NCBI RefSeq assembly: GCF_001613145.1
Contig: NZ_BDBU01000042.1
Span: forward strand, 1-64,000
Origin: Nocardia jejuensis NBRC 103114
GTDB taxonomy: Bacteria > Actinomycetota > Actinomycetes > Mycobacteriales > Mycobacteriaceae
Length of the DNA stretch: 64,000 nt
Direction of reading: 5' to 3'
The notes below the pieces were generated by a model that saw nothing but the letters and a program-made list of their open reading frames with translations, was not told the DNA's origin and did not search any database. Position numbers and translations under genes: made by a program. Positions 32,182 to 38,400 of this stretch are shown here, piece by piece (position 1 is the stretch's first letter; each line of letters starts with the position of its first letter).

Positions 32182-32958
32182 ATGGCGAGACACCGCAGAC
32201 AGACAACGATGCAGCGCTTCGCCGCGCATGCCGCGCTGGGCGCGATTCCACTCACCGCCGCGGTCACCGGCACCGCGATCGCGCAGGCGGCGCCGCCGCA
32301 GTTCATCGCACCGCCGCAGTTCATCGCACCGCCGCAGTTCATCGCACCTCAGCCCGGAGTCACGACTCCGGCCACTCCGGGCGGCGCGCAGCCGGGCGTC
32401 ACCACGCCGCCCGCTCCGGCGGCCGTGCGCACGCCGCCGCCCGCGACTTATGTTCCGCCGCAGGACGATGCACGCGGTGTGGCCCCGGAGTCGGACTACG
32501 CCCCGATCCGCCAGGTGCCCAACCGCGACTACGTCACGCCGTTGACGCCGGAGACGCTGCACGCTCCCGAGCCGACGCCGCCGGTCGCCGAGATCGTGCC
32601 CGAGCCCCGGATCGTGCGCGCCGGCGATCTGTCGGTCTCGGCACCCGATTTCCTGAACGCCGAGCAGATCGACCAGGTCAACGCGACGTTCGCGCGCCCC
32701 GAATCGGATATCTCCCAGTACGTTCGGTCGCTGGGCGTGGCTCCCAGCCGTGCCGACAGCGTCGCCGCCTCGGCCGTGGCGGGCGTGGTGACCGGCGCGC
32801 TGATCGGATGCGCGCTCGGCAGCACCATCCAGATCGTCACCGCCCCGGTCACTTTGGGTCTCACCGCCCTGCTGACCCCGGTCACCTGCGTCACCTGGGG
32901 CGCGACCGGTGCGATCACCGGCGGCTTGATCGGCGCCGGAATGGGAGGACTGCGTTGA
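32182..32958 (+). CDS. secreted proline-rich protein of unknown function with glycine-rich hydrophobic C-terminus
   Basis: A 258-residue protein. Residues 1-36 look like a Sec signal peptide (RHRRQ, then AALGAIPLTAAVTGTAIAQA, with cleavage near AQA-AP). Three exact PPQFIA repeats and a Pro/Thr-rich segment follow (to about residue 110), then a soluble stretch with IDQVNATFARPESDISQYVR. The Ala/Gly-rich hydrophobic C-terminus ends TGGLIGAGMGGLR and contains two cysteines. GGGGGA precedes the ATG. The stop overlaps the TTG start of the next gene. No family was recognised with confidence; the C-terminus could insert in a membrane or form a channel-like hairpin. Confidence 0.8.
   Translation: MARHRRQTTMQRFAAHAALGAIPLTAAVTGTAIAQAAPPQFIAPPQFIAPPQFIAPQPGVTTPATPGGAQPGVTTPPAPAAVRTPPPATYVPPQDDARGVAPESDYAPIRQVPNRDYVTPLTPETLHAPEPTPPVAEIVPEPRIVRAGDLSVSAPDFLNAEQIDQVNATFARPESDISQYVRSLGVAPSRADSVAASAVAGVVTGALIGCALGSTIQIVTAPVTLGLTALLTPVTCVTWGATGAITGGLIGAGMGGLR
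32293..32346 (+). repeat. 18-bp tandem repeat, three copies, encoding PPQFIA
   Basis: CCGCCGCAGTTCATCGCA occurs three times without a mismatch, just after the predicted signal-peptide cleavage site. Exact DNA identity points to recent expansion. Confidence 0.95.
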
Positions 32959-33566
32959 CGCGCAACAGGATTCGCACCGCCGCACGCACCGCGACGGTAT
33001 CGGCGATCGCGATCGGCGTCACCTGCGCGGCGGTGGGGACCGCGCAGGCCGCGCCCGACGCGGCCGCCACCGAGTTCACCTCGGCGGTGCACGGAATCGA
33101 CAGCGGCATGGCCTATTCCGCCGCGGTCACCGAGGATGGTGACGGCGTGGTCACCACCCTCGAAGCCGGAACCTTCCGCTTCGCGCCGGGTTCCGCGCGG
33201 GTCGAGGTCGTGAACGAGGACGGAGCGACCGTCGCGGCCGTGCCGCTGGCCTTCCGCGGCGCGGGGCGTGAGATCGCGGTGACTCCGACGATTTCGGGCG
33301 GCGGCACCGCCCTGACGCTCCGTCCCGCCGTGGCCGCGGTGCGGGAGGTGTCCGCCACACAGGACCGCTGGAACGAGCAGGTGCAGCGCGGCGCTTTCGG
33401 CGCGCTCATCGGTGCGGCCATCGGCGGCGTCATCACGATTCCGTTCTGGATCTTCGTCCTGCCGCCCCTGCTCGGCATCGCCATCGGCGCGAGCATCGGC
33501 TTTCTCGCCGCGGGCGGCCAGCCGCTGATCGACGCGGGCATCGCCTACTTCTCCGGGCAGCCCTGA
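32955..33566 (+). CDS. secreted protein of unknown function, partner of the preceding gene
   Basis: A 203-residue protein. The TTG start at 32955 is preceded by GGGAGGA at ideal spacing and overlaps the upstream stop (TTGA). The signal peptide runs to AVGTAQA-AP. A beta-rich middle follows (SGMAYSAAVTEDGDGVVTTL, then EAGTFRFAPGSARVEVVNED), and then a hydrophobic Gly/Ala-rich C-terminus (FGALIGAAIGGVITIPFW...). That C-terminus resembles the one in the previous protein, so the two may be distant paralogues acting together at the cell envelope. No enzymatic motif is seen. Confidence 0.8.
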   Translation: MTRNRIRTAARTATVSAIAIGVTCAAVGTAQAAPDAAATEFTSAVHGIDSGMAYSAAVTEDGDGVVTTLEAGTFRFAPGSARVEVVNEDGATVAAVPLAFRGAGREIAVTPTISGGGTALTLRPAVAAVREVSATQDRWNEQVQRGAFGALIGAAIGGVITIPFWIFVLPPLLGIAIGASIGFLAAGGQPLIDAGIAYFSGQP

Positions 33567-33585
33567 CCGACGGCGCGAAACCCCC

Positions 33586-33622
33586 TGTGGCGCGGCCGGA
33601 CCGGGTCTCCGGCCGCGCCACA
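33586..33622. terminator. perfect 15-bp hairpin terminator between convergent genes
   Basis: TGTGGCGCGGCCGGA (33586-33600) pairs perfectly with TCCGGCCGCGCCACA (33608-33622) across a 7-base loop. It lies 20 bases after the secreted-protein stop. Part of the 3' arm (GCCGCGCCACAGTCA) is then repeated at 33628, a local duplication of the terminator arm. Confidence 0.8.
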
Positions 33623-33807
33623 GTCATGCCGCGCCACAGTCACGCCGCGCCCCCGATCCTCAGCGCCAAGCGATTCGACGCCTCGTTCATCAGCGGGTTC
33701 GGCGGAACTCGTGGGATCGATCGCGCCCTCGGGTGTCGGCGCGGCGTTGATCCCATCGGCGGGCATGTCGCCGCTGCCGACCCTGTTCGCCCGCGAGGAC
33801 AGGCCGT

Positions 33808-34257
33808 TCACCCGGCAAGCCGCCCGGCGGCGAGGATGGCCGTCAGCGCCGGATCGTCGGCCTCCGCTTCGGCCAGCGCCTCGGTGAGCGTGGTGTCGTA
33901 GGTGGCCCGCGCCTGCTGGTAGCGCGTGCGTCCCGCCGGAGTGAGGACCGTGTAGACGCCGCGCTTGTCGTCGGGGCAGAGGTCTCGATAGGTGAGGTCG
34001 GCGACGTTCAGCCGCGAGACCAAGCGGGTCACCGAGCTCTGATTCAGTCCCACCTTGGCCGCGAGATCCTGCATGCGCAGTTCGTTGTCGGGCGCTTCGT
34101 CGAGGAAGACCAGCGCCCGGTATTCGGACAGGCCCAGACCGTGCCGCCGCTGCAGGGCCGTGGCCAGGCGCGTTTCCACGTGCGCGTGCAGGGTCAGCAT
34201 GCGATTCCACATGCGGACGTCGGTGACCGCTTCGGAGGTGGTGCCCGGCGACGACAT
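33808..34257 (-). CDS. MarR family transcriptional regulator
   Basis: A 149-residue winged-helix protein. Its core LSEYRALVFLDEAPDNELRM, QDLAAKVGLNQSSVTRLVSR and the wing DKRGVYTVLTPAGR are those of MarR. The start MSSPGTT is chosen for the GGGAG seven bases upstream; the frame extends further upstream but without a ribosome site and across the shared promoter. It is divergent from a paired SMR exporter and is its likely repressor. Confidence 0.9.
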   Translation of the reverse strand: MSSPGTTSEAVTDVRMWNRMLTLHAHVETRLATALQRRHGLGLSEYRALVFLDEAPDNELRMQDLAAKVGLNQSSVTRLVSRLNVADLTYRDLCPDDKRGVYTVLTPAGRTRYQQARATYDTTLTEALAEAEADDPALTAILAAGRLAG

Positions 34258-34320
34258 CGGTTGACTCCCAGGGGTTCTCGGTATGTCTGATCGGTCACCC
34301 GATTCGACTCTTGACAACAG

Positions 34321-34373
34321 TTTACTTGTACATGCATGCTTCTGCAGGTACGGATTTACTTGCACATACATGC
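34321..34373. promoter_or_regulatory. 19-bp direct repeats, probable MarR operators
   Basis: TTTACTTGTACATGCATGC (34321-34339) and TTTACTTGCACATACATGC (34355-34373) differ at two positions and are spaced 34 bases start to start. TTGACA at 34311-34316 lies just before the first copy, so a bound repressor would cover the exporter promoter. Confidence 0.7.
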
Positions 34374-34395
34374 AACTACTTGTCAGGAGTCTCCG

Positions 34396-34773
34396 ATGGC
34401 ATGGGTCTATCTGCTGATCGCATCCGTTTTCGAGATCGTCTTCGCGCTCGCCACCAATGCCACACACGGATTCACCGTGCTGGGGCCGTCGCTGCTGACC
34501 GCGGCCGCCGCCGCGGGCGGGATCTTCTTCCTGAGCCTGGCGCTGAAATCACTCGACGTCGGCGTGGGCTACACCGTCTGGACCGGTATCGGGTCGGTCG
34601 GGACCGTCGTGTTCGGGTCCGTGGTGTTCCACGAGGAGATCACCGTGGCCAAGGTCGCCGCCTTCGTGCTGATCATCGGCGGGGTACTGGGGCTGAAACT
34701 GGCGGACACCCTCGCCAAGCGCGCCGACGACGCCCGCGTTCCGGCCCCCGAGCAGTCCGCGGCATTCGCCTGA
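34396..34773 (+). CDS. SMR family multidrug/guanidinium-type exporter subunit 1
   Basis: A 125-residue four-helix membrane protein. The essential membrane glutamate is at residue 13 (WVYLLIASVFEIVFA). The LDVGVGYTVWTGIGSVGT loop and the last helix VAAFVLIIGGVLGLKLA are SMR hallmarks. A 20-residue polar tail extends past the usual length of about 105 residues. CAGGAG lies before the ATG. The second SMR gene follows 66 bases later, so a heterodimer such as EbrAB/YkkCD is likely. The substrate is not predictable. Confidence 0.9.
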   Translation: MAWVYLLIASVFEIVFALATNATHGFTVLGPSLLTAAAAAGGIFFLSLALKSLDVGVGYTVWTGIGSVGTVVFGSVVFHEEITVAKVAAFVLIIGGVLGLKLADTLAKRADDARVPAPEQSAAFA

Positions 34774-34839
34774 TTCACCGAACCTCTCATCCGAACCGTC
34801 GAAATCCTTCGTACACACCCTTTTCCGAGGAGCACCGAA

Positions 34840-35160
34840 ATGTCCTGGGTATATCTGATGATCGCCGCCGTATTCGAGATCGCGTTCGCACTGGGCACCA
34901 ATGCGACGAAGGGCTTCACCCGGTTGTGGCCGTCGGTGTTCACGCTGCTGGCCGCGGCGGCCGGGATCTTCACCCTGAGCCTGGCGTTGCGCACGCTCGA
35001 TGTCGGGGTCGGCTACACGGTCTGGACCGGGGTCGGCGCGATCGGCACGGTCGTGCTGGGAGCGCTGATCTACAAGGAGAAAATCACTGTGCCGAAACTG
35101 ATTTCGTTCCTCGCCATCATCGCGGGCGTCATCACACTGCGCCTGGCCGCCGGAGCCTGA
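34840..35160 (+). CDS. SMR family exporter subunit 2
   Basis: A 106-residue four-helix membrane protein, a close paralogue of the preceding one. It shares WVYLMIAAVFEIAFA with the glutamate at position 13 and LDVGVGYTVWTGVGAIGTVV, and lacks the polar tail. GAGGAG lies nine bases before the ATG. Together they form the operon under the divergent MarR gene. Confidence 0.92.
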   Translation: MSWVYLMIAAVFEIAFALGTNATKGFTRLWPSVFTLLAAAAGIFTLSLALRTLDVGVGYTVWTGVGAIGTVVLGALIYKEKITVPKLISFLAIIAGVITLRLAAGA

Positions 35161-35195
35161 GCCGCGGCCGGTCCGGCGCACGGCGCGAATTGCCC

Positions 35196-35639
35196 TCACG
35201 CACCGCGGAGTTCACGCTCCGCGGTGCTGAGCACGAGATGGAAGCCGCCCGCGACGACCGGCAGGAACAACCGCGTGCACAGGCCCGAGAACAGCGGCGA
35301 GTCGATCTCGAAGGTGGAGGACCAGCGCACCCGAGTGCCCTCGGGCACCTCCTCGAAGGAGATGAACCCCTCCTGATGCCGCAGTGGCGGAGCGCTTTTC
35401 AGCAAGCGGTAGCGCACCAGGGTGGGTGGGGAGTACTCGACGATCTCCTCGGTGAGCCGGATCAGCGGCGTGACGATCAGCCGGACCGCGCCGACGCCGT
35501 GACTGCGCGTGGTGCCCGGGCGCACCAGGGTGACGCGGCGGACGAACGGAACCCGCTGAAAGTTCGAGGCATCGGTGAGCCATTCGAAGACATCGGGCAC
35601 CGGAGCGGGAACGATGCGCTCGACATCCACTGTGCGCAC
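35196..35639 (-). CDS. SRPBCC (START-like) family protein
   Basis: A 147-residue protein of the polyketide cyclase/dehydrase and lipid transport superfamily. It begins VDVERIVPAPVPDVFEWLTD and has the strand pattern GAVRLIVTPLIRLTEEIVEY, GFISFEEVPEGTRVRWSSTF and a long C-terminal helix. These folds bind hydrophobic ligands; no enzyme activity can be assigned. The start is GTG with GGAG close upstream. It faces the SMR genes convergently and the double TetR gene divergently. Confidence 0.85.
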   Translation of the reverse strand: MRTVDVERIVPAPVPDVFEWLTDASNFQRVPFVRRVTLVRPGTTRSHGVGAVRLIVTPLIRLTEEIVEYSPPTLVRYRLLKSAPPLRHQEGFISFEEVPEGTRVRWSSTFEIDSPLFSGLCTRLFLPVVAGGFHLVLSTAERELRGA

Positions 35640-35904
35640 ACCGGCTCCGTTCTGATCAGGCTCGAACGTTGGCAGCCTACGAGATCGGCACTTCGGCGTC
35701 GATGAGAACGCGAGGGCCGTGTCGAATTAGTGATCTAGAATTGCGTCGATCCCGAATCGAATGAGCGCCTTGCGCTTTCGGCAACCGCTCCGCACGATCT
35801 CGGTCGAGCGACCGGGAACCCGCTCCCCCTCGGCGCACCGGCGGCCGATCCGCACCACCGAACCCGGCATGGCGACAAAACACCTGGTGGCTACCATTAC
35901 CGAC

Positions 35905-37140
35905 ATGACTGTCGAGGAGCCGCCGCGTGTGATCCGCAGACGGCCGAAGAACCGTCGCGCCCAGATCGCGGCCACCTCGGCCGCCGCGTTCGGCTCGCTC
36001 GGGTATCACGGTGTCAGCATGGAGGACATCGCCACCCGGCTCGGCATCTCCTCGGCCGCGCTGTACCGGCACTATCCGAGCAAGTACGCGCTGTTCCGCG
36101 AGGAACTGCTGCGACTGGGTCAGCTGACCGCGAGCTCGGCCACGCCGCCGCCGGAAGCGGAGGGCGGTACGCCGATCGAGCGCCTGGACCGGGTGCTGGA
36201 CAAGCTGATCGCCGAGACCATCGCCAATCGCGCCACCGTCACGCTGGTGCGCTGGGAGCAGCGCTACCTCGACGAGGCCGACCGCGAGACGCTCGCGGAG
36301 CAGTTCGCCACCGCGCTGGGCACTCTGCGGCACCTGATCAAAGCGGTGCGACCGGAACTGGACCGGGACGACCGCGCGGTGCGAGCGGTCACCCTGCTCA
36401 GCGTGATCAGCAGCATCGGCGATCACCATGCCGCACTGCCGGTGAAACCCCTGACCGCGCTGCTGCACTCGGCCTGCCGCGCGATCATCGCGACCGAGCT
36501 GCCGCCGGCGCGCGCACCGGAGAACGAGACGCGGACGGTGGAGATTCCGCTCTCGTTCAAACACGAGTTGCTGCTGCGGAAGGCCGTGGAACTGTTCCAC
36601 GAGCGCGGCTATCCCAATGTGAGCGTGGAGGACATCGCGGCCGCGGCGGATCTGTCCGCCGCGTCCGCGGTGTACCGGTACTACCGCAGCAAGAGCGATC
36701 TGCTGGCGGCGGCGTTCCGCCGAGCCGCGGATCGGGTGTCGGGGGCGATCGGCCCGGCGGTGTCCTCCTCGTCGAGTCCCGCCGAAGCCCTGACCAAGCT
36801 GGTCGACCAGTATGTCGCCGGCTCGTTCGCCGAACGTGAATTGACGTACGTGTACTACGCCGAGTTCGGGCACGTGTCGCCCGAGGAACGCACCATGCTG
36901 CGCAACGTGCAGCGGCTCATCGTCGCCGAATGGGTGCGATTGCTGGTGGCGGTCCGCCCGGAACTCTCCGACGGAGAGGCCCGAATACTGGTGCAGGCCG
37001 CCTTCGGTCTGGTGGTCGATATGGGCCGCGCGTTCGGCACGGACCAGCGCATCTGCCCACAGGACAGGGTGATTCGACTCATGGAGGTCACCCTTTTCGG
37101 CGCCGTGCCACCCGGGGAAGAGGCGGCATCGGCGTCCTGA
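35905..37140 (+). CDS. tandem double-TetR transcriptional regulator
   Basis: A 411-residue protein containing two complete TetR units. The first helix-turn-helix (residues about 20-65) has FGSLGYHGVSMEDIATRLGI, SSAALYRHYPSK. The second (about 218-265) has LFHERGYPNVSVEDIAAAAD, then SAVYRYYRSK, followed by its own helical effector domain. Ordinary TetR proteins are about 200 residues and dimerise, so this one covalently links two protomers. ATG 35905 is preferred because TACCAT (35892-35897) stands seven bases upstream, as in a leaderless promoter; in-frame starts at 35869 and 35761 are possible but lack signals. Confidence 0.88.
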   Translation: MTVEEPPRVIRRRPKNRRAQIAATSAAAFGSLGYHGVSMEDIATRLGISSAALYRHYPSKYALFREELLRLGQLTASSATPPPEAEGGTPIERLDRVLDKLIAETIANRATVTLVRWEQRYLDEADRETLAEQFATALGTLRHLIKAVRPELDRDDRAVRAVTLLSVISSIGDHHAALPVKPLTALLHSACRAIIATELPPARAPENETRTVEIPLSFKHELLLRKAVELFHERGYPNVSVEDIAAAADLSAASAVYRYYRSKSDLLAAAFRRAADRVSGAIGPAVSSSSSPAEALTKLVDQYVAGSFAERELTYVYYAEFGHVSPEERTMLRNVQRLIVAEWVRLLVAVRPELSDGEARILVQAAFGLVVDMGRAFGTDQRICPQDRVIRLMEVTLFGAVPPGEEAASAS

Positions 37141-37188
37141 GCCGGACGCCGATGTTCGGGCGTCCGGACCTGGGGACGGTCGGGCCGA

Positions 37189-37407
37189 CTATTCGTCGGC
37201 GGCCAAAGCGGATACCGGGGTGAAGGGCGCGTAATCACGCACGTGCCCGTTCTCCCAGTCCCACAACGAAATCGGATCGACAGAGACGCCGCTCTGCAGG
37301 ATCAGACGCCAACCGGCGTCCTCACGCTGCCAGATGTCACCGTCGCGATCCCAATAGAGACCGACGATTCGCGGTTCCACCACCTGAGTCCGAGTCCGAG
37401 TCTGCAT
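37189..37407 (-). CDS. small conserved-looking protein of unknown function
   Basis: A 72-residue tryptophan- and aspartate-rich protein (IVGLYWDRDGDIWQREDAGW, then SVDPISLWDWENGH) without signal peptide or membrane segment. GAGAGGA sits five bases before ATG 37407, a near-ideal ribosome site, whereas the longer frame to 37461 lacks one. No family was recognised. It lies downstream of the terminator that ends the small-peptide block, so it probably has its own promoter in the AT-rich 37,480-37,540 stretch. Confidence 0.65.
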   Translation of the reverse strand: MQTRTRTQVVEPRIVGLYWDRDGDIWQREDAGWRLILQSGVSVDPISLWDWENGHVRDYAPFTPVSALAADE

Positions 37408-37620
37408 GGTATTCCTCTCCACCGCCACCATTGGAGATCCCGTCCCTGCGTCGGTATTCATACCTATTCGCGACTACACATCGGGGAATCTTTCGGGTCG
37501 ATCGGGGCATGTCCTCACCCCTCAATATATTTGCCAATCATTCGCCCACGTACGAAGCGAAGGGGGTGAGTTGAATTCGCGCTGCGACTCGGCCCGGGGC
37601 GCCCGCCTCCGGACAGCACA

Positions 37621-37651
37621 CGGCCGCCAGGGCGCGAAGCCCTGGCGGCCG
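37621..37651 (-). terminator. perfect 13-bp hairpin terminator after the small-peptide genes
   Basis: CGGCCGCCAGGGC and GCCCTGGCGGCCG pair perfectly around the GCGAA loop. It lies 15 bases beyond the stop of the third tiny ORF and probably closes the NRPS-mbtH-peptide transcription unit. Confidence 0.8.
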
Positions 37652-37666
37652 GAAGTTTCGGTCGAG

Positions 37667-37771
37667 CTATGCCGACGGGAGACCGATCGGCGGGAAGGCG
37701 AACGAGGAGCCGGTGCCCAGCATCTTCGCGAGAATTCCCAGAAAGTTGTCGACGGCGCTGCCGCTTTGCAT
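37667..37771 (-). CDS. tiny peptide 3 of the tandem family (34 aa)
   Basis: It starts MQSGSA, and its helix core VDNFLGILAKMLGTGSS aligns position by position with those of the two upstream tiny ORFs. The tail is FAFPPIGLPSA. No signal peptide is seen. The start lies seven bases after the stop of peptide 2 with no clear ribosome site, so translation would be coupled. A perfect terminator follows. Its function is unknown. Confidence 0.6.
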   Translation of the reverse strand: MQSGSAVDNFLGILAKMLGTGSSFAFPPIGLPSA

Positions 37772-37778
37772 GGCCGGC

Positions 37779-37892
37779 CTACGCGCCCGGGGTGCCCGGA
37801 GTACCGGGGGTGACGGACAGGCCCGAGCCCGAGCCGATGAGGTGGGCGAAAGCCTGCAGGAGGCTGGTGAAACCGGCGCTACCGAGATCCAT
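37779..37892 (-). CDS. tiny peptide 2 of the tandem family (37 aa)
   Basis: It starts MDLGSAG, has the amphipathic core FTSLLQAFAHLIGSGSG, and ends in PGTPGTPGA. AAAGGA stands nine bases before the ATG, the same ribosome site as peptide 1. No signal peptide is seen. It is small, signal-less, helical and G-S-G-rich like corynebacterial PorA/PorH, but no homology claim can be made from sequence reading alone. Confidence 0.65.
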   Translation of the reverse strand: MDLGSAGFTSLLQAFAHLIGSGSGLSVTPGTPGTPGA

Positions 37893-37931
37893 GGGGATTG
37901 TTCCTTTACAGCACAGAGGGTTCGAGGGTGA

Positions 37932-38027
37932 TCAGGCGAGCTTGTTGGGGTTGTAATTGATAGACGAGCCACTGCCGAGGAAGGCGAGAACCTGGGTCAG
38001 AATGGCGGTGATTGCTCCGGCGTCCAT
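37932..38027 (-). CDS. tiny peptide 1 of the tandem family (31 aa)
   Basis: It starts MDAGA, has the core ITAILTQVLAFLGSGSS, and ends in INYNPNKLA. GAAAGGA lies six bases before the ATG. It begins 19 bases after the mbtH stop, so it is probably cotranscribed with mbtH and the NRPS genes. The hydrophobic residues fall on one face of a helix of about 12 residues. It is too short for automatic gene callers in most settings. Confidence 0.68.
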   Translation of the reverse strand: MDAGAITAILTQVLAFLGSGSSINYNPNKLA

Positions 38028-38046
38028 GTGTGTTCCTTTCGGGGGG

Positions 38047-38262
38047 TTATTCGGATTCCGACATCGCTTCGACCAGCGAAGCGGGCCGCATGTCGGTCCA
38101 GTGCGACTCCACATAGTCGAGGCAGTCGGCGCGCCGATCCGGGCCGAAGGCGACAGTCCAGCCACCGGGAATGGCGGCGAATACCGGCCACAACGAGTGC
38201 TGCGCCTCTTCATTGACCAGTACGTAGAACTGAGCGTCTTCGTCATCGAAGGGATTGCTCAT
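38047..38262 (-). CDS. MbtH-like NRPS chaperone
   Basis: A 71-residue protein with the full MbtH signature: [39 protein letters not shown] and [14 protein letters not shown]. The invariant tryptophans and the SLWP motif are all present. It binds A domains and is needed for their solubility or activity. MSNPFDDED is chosen over a start 25 codons upstream, because AAAGG lies nine bases before it and MbtH proteins begin there. It follows the TE-containing NRPS by 138 bases. Confidence 0.96.
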   Translation of the reverse strand: MSNPFDDEDAQFYVLVNEEAQHSLWPVFAAIPGGWTVAFGPDRRADCLDYVESHWTDMRPASLVEAMSESE

Positions 38263-38400
38263 CGAATTGCCTTTCTTCACCGACACAGCACACCCACAGC
38301 GCATGTTCTTGCCGTCGGCATCGCACTGTGAAAACACTGCATTTCAGAATGTACCTCAGGCGCCGCTCGGACGCATCGCATTCCTGCGAAAAACGAACGG

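Noticed and set aside
37337-37537. Alternative minus-strand ORF (66 codons) overlapping the 72-residue gene, with GTGAGGAC before an internal ATG
   Set aside because: Its translation is Arg/Gly/Ser-rich without pattern, while the overlapping 72-residue frame has the better ribosome site and a protein-like composition.
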